From the NCBI GenBank assembly GCA_035560815.1, contig DATMYR010000040.1, positions 1 to 64,000 on the forward strand: a stretch of 64,000 bases of DNA, given 5' to 3'. Position numbers and translations under genes: made by a program. The stretch is from UBA5314 sp035560815 (GTDB taxonomy: Bacteria; Bacillota; Syntrophomonadia; Syntrophomonadales; Syntrophomonadaceae). Each line of letters opens with the position of its first letter. Position 1 is the first letter of the stretch. Under the pieces are notes generated by a model. The model was given only the letters and a program-made list of their open reading frames with translations, searched no databases and was not told the origin of the DNA. Of this stretch, positions 17,641 through 26,833 are shown in pieces.

Positions 17641-18291
17641 TTGATTAGAAATATAAGAGTAGTGTTATCATCGTTCATAATTAGCCTGCTAAGTATGGCA
17701 GTGTGGGCTGGCCCGGCCTGGGCCGATACATACGGTAATTTCAGTGCATTGAAAGCACATAACAAAGCCAATGTGGATTATAAGATAGTCTCTCAAGACA
17801 CCAGCTCCAGCACAGCAGTTATTGCAATTCATGGTGGCAACATCGAACGCGAGACCACGGAGGTTGCCTCAGCCGTAGCCAATCTGGGTGGTCTCGATTT
17901 CTACAGTTTTGAAGGGATTAAGGCGAATAGCACATCTCTTCACATTACAGCGACCCATTTCAATGAACCGACCGCCCGAAGTCTGGTGGCAAAATCTTCA
18001 AAAACCTTATCCATTCATGGCTGCTACGGAACCAGTCAGGCATTAACCAATCTGGGAGGGTTGGATAAAGCTCTGGGTAAAAAGATCCAGTCCAACCTGC
18101 AGACAGCTGGATTCAAAGTAGTTCGCTCCCCAGGTAATATCGGTGGTACAGCGTCGGGCAACATCTGCAATCGAAACACCATTCATAAAGGGGTGCAATT
18201 GGAACTCTCTGTGCCCTTGCGAAACCAATTGGCCAAGAACAGCAAAGATTTAGATCGCTATGTGGCGGCCCTGGGGGCTGCACTCAAGTAG
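17641..18291 (+). CDS. Secreted poly-gamma-glutamate hydrolase family protein
   Basis: 216 residues from a TTG at 17641 with GGGAGAGG upstream; this start gives a clean signal peptide ending in GPAWA-D. The mature part carries IAIHGGNIERETTEVA, THFNEP and SIHGC, the zinc-ligand pattern of the gamma-PGA hydrolase family (YndL, phage PghP). The family cleaves poly-gamma-glutamate capsule or film between glutamates. No pgs synthesis genes lie nearby, so the substrate may come from other organisms or phages may be the source of the gene. The frame is open further upstream, but without a signal peptide start. Confidence 0.88.
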   Translation: MIRNIRVVLSSFIISLLSMAVWAGPAWADTYGNFSALKAHNKANVDYKIVSQDTSSSTAVIAIHGGNIERETTEVASAVANLGGLDFYSFEGIKANSTSLHITATHFNEPTARSLVAKSSKTLSIHGCYGTSQALTNLGGLDKALGKKIQSNLQTAGFKVVRSPGNIGGTASGNICNRNTIHKGVQLELSVPLRNQLAKNSKDLDRYVAALGAALK

Positions 18292-18358
18292 TGCCGGACT
18301 ACCATGACTGAAACCGGCGAGGAATAATGTTTTGAGTATTTAGGAAGGTTGATCCTTT

Positions 18359-18388
18359 AACAGGGTTTTTGCGGCCCTGTTTTTCTTT
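18359..18388 (+). terminator. Rho-independent terminator
   Basis: AACAGGG and CCCTGTT pair across a nine-base loop and run into TTTTCTTTT. It follows the poly-gamma-glutamate hydrolase gene. Confidence 0.8.
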
Positions 18389-18462
18389 TGCGACGATAAA
18401 ATGAACCATCTATAGAGTGGGGCCGACTGGCAGCCCAAACTTTGATGATAAGGACAACGGAT

Positions 18463-18621
18463 CTAGGGTATGGAATTTCCGCGGTCAGAAGGGGTGGAGT
18501 TCGTGCTGAGCGGTGGTTGCGTTGGGAAAGAATCCGGCGTAGTGGGGGATTCCTGGTCGGTGTCTCCACTGGTTGATGATGCTTCGGGCGGGGCGGGGAT
18601 CCCCTTGTTATTCGGACTGGG
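18463..18621 (-). other. Out-of-frame Pro/Ser/Thr-rich tail of the LCP gene
   Basis: Read one base off the LCP frame, the sequence after a run of seven C residues (18619-18625 region, minus strand) gives an open stretch of 51 codons beginning SPNNKGIPAPPEAS and ending RGNSIP before a TAG at 18463. Its composition is that of a disordered extracellular linker, not chance sequence. With six C residues the LCP protein would include it. Either the tract is variable, or the sequence has an indel. It fills most of the gap 18292-18607. Confidence 0.55.
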
Positions 18622-19585
18622 GGGGCGGAATCGCTCTACCAGTTTGGGAATCCGTTACTTGACTCTTCAGGGAAGGTTGGGATTGATAAATATCATATCG
18701 TTGGCCGGCTAGCAGGGACTTGATAATGCCATTGGCAATGGTCTGATCTGCCTGCCAGTAGCTTCCCCCGTCCCGGGGATCTGTAAAGGAATAGCCGGGT
18801 AAAGTCTGGGTGATAATTTCGCTATTTTGGAAATCGGGACTTGATTTCAGCAAGTATATGATATCATCCAGGGGTATATTGGTATGAACGCTGTTAAAAA
18901 ACTCCGGCATTAGTTGAGGAAGTTTCAGAATCGTTTTGGTCTGAAACAGTTGGGTAGTCAGGGCTTTGATGAGCTTGGCCTGTTCTTCGGTGCGTCCGAT
19001 ATCTGCACTGGGCATTCCGCGATAGCGCATGTAGCGCAGCGCATCTTCACCATTTAAGTGCTGCATACCCTTGGGAATATTGATGTTGAGCAGGGGATCG
19101 GGATCATAATGGCGCAGGTTAGTCTCGATATTCATGTCTACACCGCCCAGGGTGTTTACGAAATTAATAAATCCCCAGAAGTTTAAAACTGCGTAGTAAT
19201 CCACCCGGGTGTCCAGCAATTGTCCCACCGTTTCGCAGGCGGCATCAGGTCCTTGTACAAAATTCACACTGTTGATTTTAGCCGCCTGGCCGGATGAGAG
19301 CTGAATCCTGGTATCACGCGGTATCCATACCAGAACCAGCTTTTTATTTTGGGTGTCAATACTGGCTAGAACCATGGTGTCGCTGCGGGAGTTTTCCTTG
19401 GATGAACGGGCATCGATCCCCATAAAGAGAATATTGACCACTTTTCCGCTGGCGGCTTCATTTATTATGCCGGGGGTCTGCTTGTTGTCAGATGCCATCT
19501 CTGCCACGCCCGCACAACCTATCAAGGACAGGGTTATAAAAACAAGAAGAATAATTCCTGCTTTGTGCATCTTTCCCTTGGCCAT
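18608..19585 (-). CDS. LytR-CpsA-Psr (LCP) family protein, predicted lipoprotein
   Basis: About 325 residues. LCP enzymes transfer lipid-linked glycopolymers (teichoic acid, capsule) to peptidoglycan outside the cell. The LCP core is clear: ILFMGIDAR, RSDTMVLASID, VWIPRDTRI, AKINSVNF, VDYYAVLNFWGF and ALRYMRYRG. Most LCP proteins have a membrane anchor, but here the N-terminal helix ends in LSLIGC, a lipobox. The start chosen (ATG 19585) puts this helix near residues 8-23; other in-frame ATGs lie upstream at 19615 and 19645. The gene stops just after a C7 run; see the neighbouring tail entry. It is divergent from the GT51 gene. Confidence 0.88.
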   Translation of the reverse strand: MAKGKMHKAGIILLVFITLSLIGCAGVAEMASDNKQTPGIINEAASGKVVNILFMGIDARSSKENSRSDTMVLASIDTQNKKLVLVWIPRDTRIQLSSGQAAKINSVNFVQGPDAACETVGQLLDTRVDYYAVLNFWGFINFVNTLGGVDMNIETNLRHYDPDPLLNINIPKGMQHLNGEDALRYMRYRGMPSADIGRTEEQAKLIKALTTQLFQTKTILKLPQLMPEFFNSVHTNIPLDDIIYLLKSSPDFQNSEIITQTLPGYSFTDPRDGGSYWQADQTIANGIIKSLLAGQRYDIYQSQPSLKSQVTDSQTGRAIPPPQSE

Positions 19586-19823
19586 AATGTGGGTTCCGCC
19601 TCTCCCTGCCGACATTTTTCGACTTAAACAATTCATTTTAACCATTACGACGGGGACTTGTCCATGACCACATTATGGGATAAATGCGGAGTTTCAGCCC
19701 GCAGCCTTTTTCTTCTAGCAATGCATCTTTCAGCAAGCTCATGTTTATAAATATGGTTTAATGTAAGAAGCATGCAAAATAAGGAAATGGCGTTTAACTT
19801 TATTTGTAGAGAGGTAATGAGTT

Positions 19824-20534
19824 ATGGCGAGAAGGTTTTTTAGAGATCTATGTTATGGAATCATCCTGCTCGCTTTGTTATTGGCAGGCTATTGCTATTA
19901 TCAGCTTCCCCAAGTAAATGCGTTACCGACGCTGGTACGTTCCGGGGTTAGCTCTCATGGCGCCAGCTATGTGTCGTTGTCCCAGGTGCCCAAGGTTATG
20001 CAAGAAGCAATCATTGATACCGAGGATCACAGCTTTTATACAAATTGCGGTATAAGCTTTGAAGGGATAGGGCGCTCATTGCTATCTGATCTAAAAAGCG
20101 GGAAATTTGAAGAAGGGGCCAGCACCTTGACCCAGCAACTGGTGCGGCAACATTATCTTTCATCGGAAAAAACCATTTCCCGCAAAATCAAGGAAGTAGC
20201 TCTGGCTTTGGTGGTGAACAAAAAGTACACCAAGCAAGAAATCTTGGAAATGTATTTGAACAGCATATATTTTGGCCATGGTGCCTGGGGGGTTCAGGCT
20301 GCCGCCCAGGTCTATTTCAAGAAAAACGTATCCCAACTCAGTCCTGCTCAGTGCACTTTGCTAGCCGGACTACCCCAGGCTCCGAGTTATTTAGATCCCC
20401 TGAGCAATTACAAGGCTGCCCGGGATCGCCAGTCTCAGGTTCTCCAATCCATGGTGCAAGCCGGGGATATTTCACAGAATGATGCTGCCAAGATCCTGAA
20501 TGTGCCTCCGGGAATCCCGCTCCAAAATAAATAG
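19824..20534 (+). CDS. Monofunctional peptidoglycan transglycosylase (GT51)
   Basis: 236 residues. One membrane helix (about 8-26) is followed by a GT51 domain: the catalytic IDTEDHSFYTNCGI (the usual His after EDxxF is Asn here), GASTLTQQLVRQ, RKIKEVALAL and EILEMYLNSIYFGHGAWGV. It polymerises lipid II into glycan strands outside the cell. No transpeptidase domain follows, so it is an MtgA-like monofunctional enzyme rather than a class A PBP; the protein ends naturally after the domain. It is divergent from the LCP gene, in an envelope cluster. Confidence 0.9.
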   Translation: MARRFFRDLCYGIILLALLLAGYCYYQLPQVNALPTLVRSGVSSHGASYVSLSQVPKVMQEAIIDTEDHSFYTNCGISFEGIGRSLLSDLKSGKFEEGASTLTQQLVRQHYLSSEKTISRKIKEVALALVVNKKYTKQEILEMYLNSIYFGHGAWGVQAAAQVYFKKNVSQLSPAQCTLLAGLPQAPSYLDPLSNYKAARDRQSQVLQSMVQAGDISQNDAAKILNVPPGIPLQNK

Positions 20535-20838
20535 AGTTCACGTGATTTATTAATGAATTGCTTTTTGGAAAGTATAATGACGTCCATAAAGAATCGCTTA
20601 ATGGTAAAATAAGGTGAATATACCTGGATAAGGTTGCCGCATTTGGTGTGGACATCTTTAATAAAGCGGATTTCGTAGCGGTCTGGTGTAGACTAGAAAC
20701 GTATCATGGTATTCCCAATTTATCCTCATCATACCAATGACCGCATTGCATCTCTTAGGCTATTATTGGATCATAATCCATCAAAAGCAAACCCTACCAG
20801 TATAGAAACTTTGGATTTATCAGAAGAGGTATCGATAT
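20535..20838. other. Intergenic region before citrate synthase
   Basis: 304 bases. Nothing was recognised beyond an AGAGGT ribosome site near 20825. No strong hairpin or terminator was seen after the GT51 gene. Confidence 0.4.
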
Positions 20839-22206
20839 ATGGATAGTAAAATGTCAAAGGACTCTGCAGACAAGATGTTTACCGGGCTTACTTATATGGC
20901 CGAGAAAAGCAGCCTGATTGATCCCTATTTGTACAGCCAATACATAGTAAAACGTGGGCTGCGGGACGTCAGCGGAAAGGGCGTATTGGTCGGGTTGACC
21001 GGGATCGGCGAGGTGCAGGCCTATGTCATGGATGGAGACGAAATGATTCCCGCTCCAGGACAATTAAACTACCGAGGGATGGATATCAACGATCTGGTTG
21101 GGGGTTTTCTGAATGATGGCCGCTATGGTTTTGAAGAAACCTGTTATTTATTGCTCTTCGGCAATCTCCCCGATAAAGATGCACTTGAAGCATTCGGGCA
21201 GCTGCTTTCTGATCATCAAAGACTGCCGGAGGATTTTGCCCGGGACATGATCTTAAAAGCGCCCAGCCGGGATATGATGAATGTTTTGTCCAGAAGTGTC
21301 CTGTCTCTATACAGTTTTGACGAAAATGCCGATGACACATCGATTGCCAACGTATTGAATCAGTGTTTGTGCTTAATAGCCTGTTTTCCATCCTTAGCTG
21401 TCTACGGTTATCAGGCCTTTTCTCATTACCACGGCAACAATAGTCTCTATATTCATAATCCCAGACCGGAGTTAAGCATTGCAGAAAACATTCTGCACAT
21501 GCTGCGCCCAGACAGCGCCTACACCAGGCTGGAGGCAGTATTGCTGGATCTGGCTCTGGTGCTGCATGCCGAGCATGGAGGTGGGAACAATTCATCCTTC
21601 GTCACCCATGTTGTAACCTCGTCGGGAACCGACACGTACTCGGTGATGGCTGCAGCTTTGGGATCACTGAAAGGCCCTTTGCATGGCGGAGCCAATATTA
21701 AGGTTGTTCAGATGTTTGATGATATGAAGCAAGAAGTGATGAACTGGGACGATGATGAGGAAATCGAGCGTTATCTCTTCAGATTACTAAATAATCAAGC
21801 CTTCGATGGCAAGGGTAAAATTTACGGAATCGGGCATGCAGTTTATTCGATTTCTGACCCTCGAGCCCTTATTTTAAGGGAACATGCTGCTCAACTGGCC
21901 AGGGAAAAGGGCATGGAGGATGAATTCAAGCTCTATGCCCGGGTTGAGAAACTAGCGCCGCAGGTAATCAGCGAAGTCAGGAAGATGTACAAGGGTGTCA
22001 GTGCCAATGTAGATTTTTATTCCGGTTTTGTATATAGAATGCTGGATATTCCCCCTGAACTGTTTACTCCGCTTTTTGCCATCGCTAGAATTGTAGGCTG
22101 GAGCGCCCACCGTTTGGAGGAAATCGTAAACGCCGGAAAAATCATCCGGCCCGCCTACAAAGGCATCGCCCAGCGACGCAGCTATCTGCCTTTGGATGAG
22201 AGATAA
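20839..22206 (+). CDS. gltA: Citrate synthase
   Basis: 455 residues. It condenses oxaloacetate and acetyl-CoA to citrate. The catalytic regions are present: HAEHGGGNNSSF (first active-site His), GPLHGGAN, GIGHAVYSISDPRA (second His) and VDFYSGFVYRMLDIP (catalytic Asp). The N-terminal 70 residues before YRGMDINDLV are longer than in short type II enzymes, as in several clostridial citrate synthases. A 2-methylcitrate synthase role cannot be excluded. It stands alone, without aconitase or isocitrate dehydrogenase nearby. Confidence 0.9.
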   Translation: MDSKMSKDSADKMFTGLTYMAEKSSLIDPYLYSQYIVKRGLRDVSGKGVLVGLTGIGEVQAYVMDGDEMIPAPGQLNYRGMDINDLVGGFLNDGRYGFEETCYLLLFGNLPDKDALEAFGQLLSDHQRLPEDFARDMILKAPSRDMMNVLSRSVLSLYSFDENADDTSIANVLNQCLCLIACFPSLAVYGYQAFSHYHGNNSLYIHNPRPELSIAENILHMLRPDSAYTRLEAVLLDLALVLHAEHGGGNNSSFVTHVVTSSGTDTYSVMAAALGSLKGPLHGGANIKVVQMFDDMKQEVMNWDDDEEIERYLFRLLNNQAFDGKGKIYGIGHAVYSISDPRALILREHAAQLAREKGMEDEFKLYARVEKLAPQVISEVRKMYKGVSANVDFYSGFVYRMLDIPPELFTPLFAIARIVGWSAHRLEEIVNAGKIIRPAYKGIAQRRSYLPLDER

Positions 22207-22419
22207 AAAGGCTGGGAAGCTTCTTCTTCAAACCATCTATTTTTTCAGGATAAGATTAACGGTGCTGCCGCTGGGATCTTTGACGGTTGGCAAAGCTGGC
22301 TTTCGTCCATACTTACCAGTAGACTCTTCTGGTTTCATCACCGATAGACTAATGCTATATGCAACAAGGCATACTTGTTATATGATAGTAACTGGCATTT
22401 TATAGGAGATGATACGTGC

Positions 22420-23988
22420 TTGAATGGTAAAAAGATGGCCAGGGCGGCGGGTTTTATGATGTTTGCCACATTAATTGCCCGTCTGCTGGGTTTGCTAAGG
22501 GATATGGTGTTCTACACCTGGTTTGGGCGGACCCATATCACCGATGCCTATAATGCCGCCTTCTCGATTCCCGATCTTATTTATATGCTGTTGGTTGGTG
22601 GGGCTCTGAGTTCTGCCTTCATTCCGGTTTTCAGCAGTTACCTGGCCAGGGAGCAGGAGGAAGAAGCCTGGAAAGCAGCCAGTATTGTTCTCAACTATAC
22701 CATCATAGCCATGCTGGTCCTAATCTTTATTGGTGAGATCTACACCCGGCCCCTGGTGCTGCTTCTGGTTCCCAATTTACCGTTTGAGGAAATTAATCTT
22801 ACGGTATTATTGACCCGCGTTATGTTTATTCAGACCTTCTTTATGGCTTTAAACGGAATCGCTATGGGCGTGCTCAATTCCAAGCAGCACTTTACTTGGC
22901 CAGCGATCGGCTCTATTTTATATAATGTGGGAATCATTACGCTCGGATTGGCTATGGCCCGGGTATGGGGGATCATGGCTTTTTCCATCGGGGTGGTGGT
23001 CGGTTCAATTATCAACTTCCTGGTCCAGGTTCCTGCACTATTGCGAGCCGGTACAAAATATTATCCGTCCTTAAACTATCGTCATCCTGGCTTTAAACAG
23101 ATCATTACCCTGATGATTCCGGTGGCCGTAGGCCTTTCTGTTACCCAAATCAACCTGTTCATTACCCAGAACCTGGCATCAGGATTAGCCGAAGGATCCA
23201 TCTCCGCTTTACGCCTGGCGCAGCGGGTCATGCAGCTTCCCATCGGTATATTTGGTACTTCGATCGCTCTGGCAGTCTTTCCGACCATGAATTTTCAGGC
23301 TGCCCGAGACGAAATGCAAGGCTTTAAACGGACATTTTCCCTGGGTGTTCGGGCTATCTTCTTGATTACCATTCCGGCTGGGGTTGGCCTTATCGCATTG
23401 CGTGAGCCTATCATTCAATTATTCTTTCAGCAGGGCAAATTTACAGCTGCCGATACCTCATCTACGGCCTGGGCATTGTTGTTTTATTCCCTGGGTTTGT
23501 TCGCTTATAGCGCTTTGCAATTGCTCAACCGGGTGTTTTATTCCCTCAAGGATACTCTGACTCCGGTGATGGTGGGTATCGTATCCATTGGCTTGAACAT
23601 TCTTTTTTCCATTCTCCTGGTCGGGCCTATGCAGGACCGGGGGCTGGCCCTGGCCTATTCAGTGGCGGGAATCATGAATGTATTGATCTTGATCGCTTTA
23701 TTGAAGTGGCGAATGCAGTCTATTGATGGTTTCAAGATGGTCAAGAGCTTTATTATCTCAACAGCCGCTTCCGGGGTGATGTACCTAGTGGTCAGATTCT
23801 TGGTGACCGGTCTGCAAACCGTGTTACCCCTGGCCGGCAAAGCGCAGGAGTTGATCGTGGTAGCTGGTGGTGTAGGTGCCGGGGTTCTAGTGTACGGAGT
23901 GATTGTATTGCTTTTCCGCCTGGAGGAAAGCCAACTGGTTTTGAGCATGATAAAGAGCCGGATTCCGGGGCTAAACTTCCTAGGCTGA
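22420..23988 (+). CDS. murJ: Lipid II flippase MurJ
   Basis: 522 residues from a TTG at 22420 with AGGAG ten bases upstream; the frame is open further 5'. About 14 membrane helices. MurJ/MviN features include GFMMFATLIARLLGLLRD at the start, FGRTHITDAYNAAFSIPD, GGALSSAFIPVF and LRLAQRVMQLPIGIFGTSI. It moves lipid II across the membrane for wall synthesis. Its stop overlaps the stop of the convergent DedA gene by nine bases. Confidence 0.93.
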   Translation: MNGKKMARAAGFMMFATLIARLLGLLRDMVFYTWFGRTHITDAYNAAFSIPDLIYMLLVGGALSSAFIPVFSSYLAREQEEEAWKAASIVLNYTIIAMLVLIFIGEIYTRPLVLLLVPNLPFEEINLTVLLTRVMFIQTFFMALNGIAMGVLNSKQHFTWPAIGSILYNVGIITLGLAMARVWGIMAFSIGVVVGSIINFLVQVPALLRAGTKYYPSLNYRHPGFKQIITLMIPVAVGLSVTQINLFITQNLASGLAEGSISALRLAQRVMQLPIGIFGTSIALAVFPTMNFQAARDEMQGFKRTFSLGVRAIFLITIPAGVGLIALREPIIQLFFQQGKFTAADTSSTAWALLFYSLGLFAYSALQLLNRVFYSLKDTLTPVMVGIVSIGLNILFSILLVGPMQDRGLALAYSVAGIMNVLILIALLKWRMQSIDGFKMVKSFIISTAASGVMYLVVRFLVTGLQTVLPLAGKAQELIVVAGGVGAGVLVYGVIVLLFRLEESQLVLSMIKSRIPGLNFLG

Positions 23989-24597
23989 TTTTCTCCTCCT
24001 CCATTGTAACCACCAACAGGCAATGACCAGGAGGATGACCATGATAATCAGTAGATCCGCCCGGTGAAACCAGGGTTTAATACTATCCCAATTGTCGCCC
24101 AGTGAGAGCCCCACGTAGGTTAAGAAGAGACTCCAGATCAGAGAGCCCACAAAGGTATACACAGTGAAATGGACCACATTCATGCGGGCGGCTCCGGCCG
24201 GTAATGATATAAAAGTGCGTATGCCGGGCAGCAGCCTGGTCAAGAAAATGGTGGCGCTGCCGTAACGTTCGAACCAGTGATCAGCCTGGACCAATCGATG
24301 ATGAGGAAGTCCCAGGTAATTCCCGTATCTCTCCAGAAATGCTCTCCCGCCGAAGCTGCCAATATAATAAGAAACCAGAGATCCGATGGTGCCCCCCACC
24401 GTGCCGGCCAGTGCCGCTCCATAGAAATTCAACTGTCCGGTAAAAACCAGGTAGCCGCCAAAGGGCAGGATCACCTCACTGGGTAGTGGGATATTGCAGC
24501 TTTCTATAGCCATACCGATTCCTATTCCCCAATAACCAAAGGAACTGATAAAAGCGATGATTTTCAAACTCATCGCCGTAATGAATGCGCCTACCAA
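23980..24597 (-). CDS. DedA family membrane protein
   Basis: DedA/VTT-domain protein, linked in other bacteria to undecaprenyl-phosphate or phospholipid translocation. Motifs: SFGYWGIGIGMAIESCNIPL, PSEVILPFGGYLV, GTIGSLVSYYIGSFGG and FLTRLLPGIRTFISLPAG. The frame is open to an ATG at 24729, but GGAGG lies seven bases before a TTG at 24597, giving 205 residues, the normal family size. The longer reading adds a 44-residue extension not expected in the family. It overlaps murJ by nine bases at the 3' end. Confidence 0.88.
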   Translation of the reverse strand: MVGAFITAMSLKIIAFISSFGYWGIGIGMAIESCNIPLPSEVILPFGGYLVFTGQLNFYGAALAGTVGGTIGSLVSYYIGSFGGRAFLERYGNYLGLPHHRLVQADHWFERYGSATIFLTRLLPGIRTFISLPAGAARMNVVHFTVYTFVGSLIWSLFLTYVGLSLGDNWDSIKPWFHRADLLIIMVILLVIACWWLQWRRRKSA

Positions 24598-25164
24598 AAT
24601 ATAACCTCCAATTGGGAGAATACCGCCCTTTTTAGGGTGGTGCTGTTGGACGGGGGGCTCATAGTAGCCATCCAAAACTGTCTCTACTATTCTACTCGAA
24701 AACCTGGACATACTCAAAAATATTGCCATAATGATAATGAAAAAGAAATACAGGTTGTGATACCCTGTATTCCCTGAAGGATGTCTGGGATGAGAGTTAT
24801 TTACTTATTGACCTCCCCATTCAGGTCTTTGGCAGTGAGGTGAGCTTGTTGCCGTTCATGTTTGCGACTACATAGTTGTAAGTGGTTATGCGACGGGATT
24901 CTTGGAGTCTGGTGAACTGGGGGAAAATTGTATTAAATTAGTGGAATTGCTTATTTCAAAGGGAATTTTAATAATCATTTCATAAATTGTATTCTACTGA
25001 ATAAGAAATATCGCTTGCCAGAATGGGGATGGTTGAAGCTATATCAAGGTGAAGGGCTGCTTTTTGGTCGGGGCCGGGTATGGATCCTTCATAAAGGGGG
25101 GAGGTATAGCATTCCGACAGTCGGCCTACTGAACTTTTGATACCAACGATAAGGAGAATAGATA
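24598..25164. other. Intergenic region
   Basis: About 570 bases between divergent genes. Only short frames are present (one on the minus strand overlaps the lipoprotein gene and is unlikely). A ribosome site AAGGAGAA precedes the lipoprotein gene. No known RNA, repeat or terminator was recognised. Confidence 0.4.
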
Positions 25165-25767
25165 ATGAAAAAAAGGACCATTGTTTACCTGGTAGTGGCA
25201 TGCATGGTGCTATTGCTGGCTGCGGGGTGCTCCAAGACCGCTTCAAATAGTCAGGCAGGCTCAGGCGCCCAGGCGACTAAAAACGCACAGCAAAGTAACC
25301 AGGCCGCTATGGGTAATCAGGCTGCCAGACCCAAAGCGGATGTCTTCGGCCAGGTAAAAAGTGTTAATGGAAACGAGATTACCATAGCCCTAGCCCAAAT
25401 GCCGCAGAGAACTGGGGCCTCTTCAGGGGACAAGACCCAAAACGCTGCTCCCAGTCAGGATAACGCCAAGGGGACGGGACAGAACCGGATGGCATCTCTT
25501 CAGCTAACCGGCGAAACGAAGGTGGTTACTATTCCGGAGGGCGCTAAAATCCTTAGCGGTGGACGTGGTCCTTCTGGGCAGAATAGCACATCAGATCAAA
25601 ATGCCAACTCCGGACAGAATGCCACTTCTGGTCAAAACGCCACCCCCGGACAGAATGGCAAAGAAGTCAAGATTGGTGATGTACACACCGCGGATATTAT
25701 ATCAGTCTATTATAAATCCGGAACCCAGACCATTGATTATGTGAGAATCACGCCAGCCCCTAAATAG
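25165..25767 (+). CDS. Lipoprotein with Gln-Asn hexapeptide repeats
   Basis: 200 residues. Signal peptide with lipobox LLLAAGC, then a Gln/Asn/Ala-rich linker, a core containing VFGQVKSVNGNEITIAL and GETKVVTIPEG, and five tandem hexapeptides of the type SGQNAT (coding bases 25573-25662) before the final GDVHTADIISVYYKSG segment. I do not know its function. The core resembles small surface-anchored beta-rich proteins seen in Firmicutes. AAGGAG precedes the ATG. The nucleotide repeats are imperfect, so length variation between strains is likely. Confidence 0.82.
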   Translation: MKKRTIVYLVVACMVLLLAAGCSKTASNSQAGSGAQATKNAQQSNQAAMGNQAARPKADVFGQVKSVNGNEITIALAQMPQRTGASSGDKTQNAAPSQDNAKGTGQNRMASLQLTGETKVVTIPEGAKILSGGRGPSGQNSTSDQNANSGQNATSGQNATPGQNGKEVKIGDVHTADIISVYYKSGTQTIDYVRITPAPK

Positions 25768-25875
25768 AGGCTGGCCCGTCTGCCAAAGAATCCGAAAAGG
25801 GGAATATCGGGAAGAAGACCAGAACGCGGAATCGCTCCGCCACCCAGGAGTGCCAGTAGGAAAAAACAGTTACGT

Positions 25876-25904
25876 AAAAAAAAGCCCCCAATGGGGGCCT
25901 TTTG
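25876..25904. terminator. Bidirectional rho-independent terminator
   Basis: GCCCCC, a short AAT loop and GGGGGC, flanked by eight A residues on one side and TTTT on the other. It separates the lipoprotein gene from the convergent MEDS gene and suits both. Confidence 0.88.
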
Positions 25905-25939
25905 TCAAGCAAGGTCAACCCGGATCTGGAAATATTCCC

Positions 25940-26533
25940 TTAACGATTTGCTTCCAACATGAGCCCTTCATATCTGGGACGGCTCTTGCCCGGAGGATGA
26001 GCATGAACGGCCTCCACCTCCAATAACAGCTCGGATTGGAATTGCCGAGCTTCATACAGGCACAAAGCCGTGCAATTATACTTGCAGAAGATAAAGCGGT
26101 TGAGCAGTGTTTCATATTTTACTAGAACTTTAGTATCGGAAATATACGGTACAATGCCACCCATTTCGCAGCAAAAGCGCAAGGCTGCATAGCCTTCCCG
26201 GTTAGCCTGGCGGGCTTGCTCTGTAAGGAAGAGGGTGGCTTGATAGGGATCAAATTGGCTTTCGAAAAGAAAAGCCTCTCGGATGGGAAAAAAGGACACG
26301 TGATTTTGCAGCGTCCATGCGTTCACTCCTTGCTTATCAAGACCGGCAGTAATCTCCGGGATGATATTGTGATCCATGATATAAAGGCATTTTTCCTGAT
26401 TGGCCAATCCGGCGCACAGATAAGGTACTACCATCCTCTGGCGTTCTTCGAACGTATCATATATGAGATAGGTATGCTTTTTTAGTGCTAAATCGCGGGT
26501 AGGGTATTTTTCTTTTGAAAGCTCCATACTCAT
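25940..26533 (-). CDS. MEDS domain sensory protein
   Basis: 197 residues. The opening HTYLIYDTFEERQRMVVPYL, then CAGLANQEKCLYIMD, is the pattern of the MEDS (DcmR-type sensory) domain, found alone or fused to regulators and kinases in methylotrophs, methanogens and Clostridia. The ligand is not known. Cysteines occur in LRFCCEMGG and FCKYNCTALCLYE. It is last in a minus-strand group after a CheY protein and a small Cys-pair protein, so it may feed into that signalling chain. Confidence 0.82.
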   Translation of the reverse strand: MSMELSKEKYPTRDLALKKHTYLIYDTFEERQRMVVPYLCAGLANQEKCLYIMDHNIIPEITAGLDKQGVNAWTLQNHVSFFPIREAFLFESQFDPYQATLFLTEQARQANREGYAALRFCCEMGGIVPYISDTKVLVKYETLLNRFIFCKYNCTALCLYEARQFQSELLLEVEAVHAHPPGKSRPRYEGLMLEANR

Positions 26534-26569
26534 ATTCGATCACCTCCGCAGTTAATAACTCGTTGTGAT

Positions 26570-26803
26570 TCAAAGGGTTAGAAACTCCTCCTTACTGTCG
26601 TTGCGACGCAAAGCTCGGATGAAGTGCTCCAGGCTATGGTTCTGACATTGCTGGCAGGGACCGGAGAGCTGGTACTGGACCTGTGCCTGGTTGTTATCCA
26701 AAAATCTTTTAGACATATTGAGATTGCATAACAGGCATCTGGCTTCACTTTGAATAAACTCCGTGCTTAATTTTCCAAGTTGTTCTGCTTCTCCCGATGT
26801 CAT
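26570..26803 (-). CDS. Small protein with two CxxC pairs
   Basis: 77 residues. CLLC and CQQC (about 23-26 and 50-53) suggest a small zinc-binding fold. The family is not recognised. The ATG follows a G-rich ribosome site (AGGCGGGGTGGGG). It lies 30 bases after the CheY gene and 36 bases before the MEDS gene, so the three are likely one transcript. Confidence 0.68.
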   Translation of the reverse strand: MTSGEAEQLGKLSTEFIQSEARCLLCNLNMSKRFLDNNQAQVQYQLSGPCQQCQNHSLEHFIRALRRNDSKEEFLTL

Positions 26804-26833
26804 ACCCCACCCCGCCTTTCTGCATAGGGATTC

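Noticed and set aside
24980..25246. 88-codon minus-strand frame before and into the lipoprotein gene
   Set aside because: It overlaps the lipoprotein signal peptide coding region and has no family features.
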